Part shown: one piece after another, positions 60,641-64,000 of the stretch
Numbering within the stretch: position 1 is the stretch's first letter
Layout: each line of letters begins with the position of its first letter
Assembly: GCA_013398275.1 (NCBI GenBank)
Contig: VZSE01010145.1
Coordinates: 372,001-436,000 of the forward strand
Direction of reading: 5' to 3'
Length of the DNA: 64,000 nt
Origin: Promerops cafer
Lineage: Eukaryota; Chordata; Aves; Passeriformes; Nectariniidae
The notes under the pieces: model-generated
Databases searched by the model: none
Told to the model about the DNA's origin: nothing
The model's input: the letters and a program-made list of their open reading frames with translations, nothing else
Program-made: the position numbers and the translations under genes

Positions 60641-63600
60641 GGGTAATCTTTTAAATGTCTGAAATGATGAAAATGGCTGTAGCAAAAATAAGACAAGTAC
60701 CTCTTACCTAATGTATCCTGCATATAAAAGAAAATGAAAATCTTTGCCATCAGCAGCAAAACTTCTGTTGGACTCAGGAAGGTGGAAATTTTGTTTGGTC
60801 CCATTTGTGGCAAACCTAAGTTTGTTTCCAGATAGTATAATTTCTGAAGCATCATAGTTGTGATGAAAAATGTGCTCAATTCTAACTTTATATTTTGACC
60901 CTATTTCTTCATCAGTGCATGTATGAAAATGAGTGCAGAAAATGAGAAAGAAGATGTTGTGAAGCTCAATGCCCTGAGCAAATGCGAGCTGCTAGCAAAT
61001 GATAGGTGTCTAGAAAGAAGGATTTTTGTTATGAAGTCTGTGGCAAAGAATGATTGTGTCTCTGTTGTCATCACAAAGGTACATTTCCTTCACTGTAAGC
61101 CCTTCTAGAGGAGCTCTTGTTTCATTATCATAAATGCCCTAACTGTGCAGGAATAGTTTCATGCACCAGGTAGGAGTCCCTAAATAATAGTTTGTGCTGT
61201 GGAAAATTGCTAAGAGAAAATCTAACTTGGTCAGATTACTATTTTATAAATCAAAGAAATTAAATATGGAAAAGACTTGTCAGATCATGGAGCTATTCCC
61301 ATTGCAAATGGATACAATCTCCAGCAGAGAACGGCTCTGATTTTCAGACAAAAATGCCTTTGTAGGGACGAGCACTGTGAGCCTCTCTTTCTCTTGCAAG
61401 GCCTGGCAGCCCCACAGGCTTGTAGGAGAAGGCTCTGTGGTGGGAAGATGGGAGAGGAGATTGGCAGCCACCAGGAAGCCCTTTGGCAGTTTAGTGAGGA
61501 GTGTGCAAATAATTCCACATCTTTCCCCGAGTTCTCCAGCACTCCCCTCCAGCAAGGAAAGGCAATCTTGCCTTTGCACTGGAGCCCACATAATCTTCAT
61601 TTTCACCTTCTTCCCATGCTCATCCAGGTTTTAGTGAGTTTTTCTCAGTTTTAATGCCTTTTTTTTAACCTTCTGCTATGCAGCTGTAGTCTCACTTGCC
61701 CCTCAAAACAAACCTGCCCCCTCTGTGCCTGGTCCTAGCCACAAAAACAAAGGAAGATGGGAGAAGCAGGCTTGCTGCTAAACCCACTCTCCTGTTGCAG
61801 GGGTCTGATGTCTGAGGTGTTAATCTTCATGTTCTTTTGATCTGAGTAAGGATAATAGGTTGTTTTTCAATATTGTTTCTGGTTCATTAATATGTATGTT
61901 GTCTGCTCCTTTTTTTTATCCCCCAGAAAACCCTTTGAAGATACCTTTGTAGCCTCTCTTCTGCTGCAGGCCTAACTTTGACTTTTCCGCTACTCATTGT
62001 TTTCCTGCTTGTTTCATGTTCTCTCTCCGTCACAGGCACTGCAGAACTGAGGCATCCTCCTCCTGCTTTCTTTCCAAGGGCCTGTTCAGTGTGAGAGATG
62101 CTTAAGCTCCCCTGGTTTCTTCATGTGGCCCTGGCAAAGCAGGTGTCACAGAGCAGATTTAAATAGGGCACTGGTCACTGACGGCCACTGGTGGCTTCCA
62201 GGCCCCCCAAACCCCCACACATTAACTGGGATAAAGCCTGATTGCCGTCGTTTCCAGACACATTTAAGTAATTGTCACACTGCACCCCATGAAAGGATGA
62301 GCCATCCACAATCTAGTTTTAAAGGCTGCTTTGTGATGAAAAGAGCATTAGATCATTTGATTGCTGTTTTTCTTTGGATGCATCCTCCTACTCACCACCC
62401 TGTGGGCATCCATACTCTTTTTTGTTGGACTTGTTTCTGTTCATATGATTTCGTGTGCTTTGGGGCATTTCAGTGTGCCTGCTATTCTTTTTTTCCCCCT
62501 GCCTTTTCTTCCTCTCTACTTCTCCATATTTTTGTGGTATATTTGGCAAAGCTGTGGGTTACACCCATGTTTCATCTTGTTGTTTTTGTCATTTATTCAC
62601 CAGCTGAGCTCAGAGGAGGATTTGTTTTTCAGTAAAATCTGGGGACTTTATGTTTTTCTTTTTTTGTCTTTTAATAATTTTATAGTTTTGTTGACAAAAT
62701 CATAAGAAAATTGAACGATTTGTCCATGGTCGCACATTGACAGTGACTCATTGCTTCTGGCAAAATAAGAATCTGCCTAGAGCTGCCATAGCTTGTACCT
62801 CCTCATTCCAGCCATTAGAGAAACTCAGCTCTTGTGTGCATTTGTCACAGATCTAAACGAAAGCTATTTTTTTACATCATCTGGTTCTATGGCACCAGAT
62901 GAATTTCCTGGGCACATCTATCGACCACACTGTGTGGTAGACAATAGCAATATTGAGCTGTGAGATGAAGCAGATGTTAGTTCCTGGCCTCTGATAAGTG
63001 GGTTGATAAAGACCTGTAAATCTTGGCCCTCTAGGCCCAGCTGTGTTCCAGTCCTAGATCCACTTGGGAGAAGAGTCTGGGACAATGAAGAAAGGGGCCC
63101 TGAGTGTCTCAATGTTTTGCATTTATTTTAAATTGTTGCACCTCGTCACAACCTGCGCCCAGAGTTCCCACACGTGGTGTGGGCCAGAGCTGCTCTCCCT
63201 GCTCAGACCCATGGGTTATGCCTTGGAGAGCTGAGCCCTGCAGGGGGAAGGAGCTCACTGTTTCAGCACTCCTCACAACAGCAGATAAAAGAGCATCATT
63301 GCCTGCAGAGACAGAAGAAACTCTGTAGAAAGGATCAGTGAGCTTATTGGTTCAGAAAATAAACAGAGAAGACAAGGTGGGAAACATTCCCAGCATTCCC
63401 ACTACTCCATCTCTTTTCTGGCTGGGAATTGAGATGCAGAAAAATTAAAGTTGTATTCAGGCATGAAAGGCCATTCCACAAGAGGGCATTTTCTTTTTGC
63501 TGGACAAGTGTCTTTTCCCTGACCTGCAGGACAGTCTGTCTCTGGTCAGAGCAGTTTCCTAGCAGTGGTGCTGCTTTTGGTAGAAGCTGGCAGGATATGA

Positions 63601-63819
63601 GTCTTTCTGTGAGCCTCAGGGGTGCACAAAGCACAGCTTGGTGGTGCCTGTTTCAGAGGGGGGAACAGCCACCTCCACTCAGGCTGGTGCCTTGCTTCTG
63701 CCTCCTGAGGCGACAGAGCTGAGCTCACCATCCCTGACTCCCATTTCCAAGGGTAAACCTTAAAATACTTACAACATTTAGCCATGAAAGCCAAGAATAA
63801 TAACAAAAAAAACCCCACA
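60641..63819. other. Unannotated DNA
   Basis: No gene supported. 'gaaaagacttgtcagatcat' at 61269-61288 resembles the 3' block of old CR1-like repeats but is too short to call. Overlapping frames on both strands at 61.28-61.65 kb and T-rich frames at 62.12-62.70 kb (170 and 114 codons in different frames) carry no domain. Confidence 0.45.
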
Positions 63820-63859
63820 AACCAACCAACCAACCAACCAACCAACCAACCAACCAACC
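63820..63859 (+). repeat. (ACCA)n microsatellite
   Basis: Ten uninterrupted 4-base units, flanked by A/C-rich sequence. Read on the minus strand it produces a repetitive Trp/Leu/Val/Gly peptide in two frames, which is not a real protein. Confidence 0.95.
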
Positions 63860-64000
63860 CAAACCAAAAACCCCAAAAAACTGAGTGGAGAAGAGTACCA
63901 ATGTACTTGATCTTTTTTTACAGGCTGAAACACATTCCAGGTCTCTTCCAGTAGCCAAAATCACATCTCTTGGGAGTGGAGAGCCATAGAAAGGTGAGAC

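Noticed and set aside
62123..62705. Overlapping 170- and 114-codon plus-strand frames with hydrophobic stretches
   Set aside because: The hydrophobic runs come from T-rich DNA (Phe/Leu codons). The two frames contradict each other and no family is recognised.
63725..63964. Minus-strand frame encoding a Trp/Leu/Val/Gly repeat peptide
   Set aside because: It is a direct translation of the (ACCA)n microsatellite.

Overview
This window looks like a non-coding stretch of a bird nuclear genome. The evidence is several CR1 (chicken repeat 1) LINE 3' ends carrying the usual conserved tail and terminal ATTCTATGA-type octamers, AT-rich single-copy DNA between them, scattered homopolymer and tetranucleotide microsatellites, and no long conserved reading frames. 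Two single Ns (23411 and 26829) point to a draft assembly. A passerine is plausible, but nothing here proves it. I found no protein-coding gene, rRNA, tRNA or CRISPR array that I can support. The window is best read as intergenic DNA or the inside of a very large intron.

Layout: 0-25 kb is AT-rich single-copy DNA with four plus-strand CR1 tails (about 2.2, 8.1, 15.0 and 24.5 kb), a decayed LINE reverse-transcriptase relic near 5.3-5.7 kb, and a GC-rich but CpG-poor block with a 53-bp tandem repeat at 20-21.8 kb. From 25 to 36 kb there is an N-joined tandem duplication (26.8 kb), a clear but frameshifted LINE reverse-transcriptase fossil (27.1-27.6 kb), a possible ancient repeat (30.3 kb) and a perfect 125-bp inverted repeat whose right copy is flanked by an 18-bp direct duplication (32.9 and 34.0 kb). 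From 36 to 43 kb there is a 100-bp direct duplication (36.95 and 39.12 kb) with a palindromic SOX-like site pair, a CpG cluster (38.7 kb) and a dense orphan CpG island (40.1-40.4 kb). From 43 to 64 kb there is a near-perfect palindrome (49.6-49.7 kb), minus-strand CR1 tails (54.2, 56.0 and 60.5 kb), a second reverse-transcriptase fossil on the minus strand (57.4-57.8 kb) and an (ACCA)n array near the right end.

The most unusual signals are structural. The inverted insertion at 34.0 kb copies sequence from about 1 kb upstream in reverse orientation and looks like a single templated-insertion event. The duplicated 100-bp segment looks more like a duplicated regulatory module than a mobile element. 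Three intervals have exon-like splice-site pairs, but none was tied to a recognised protein, so they are offered only as low-confidence candidates.
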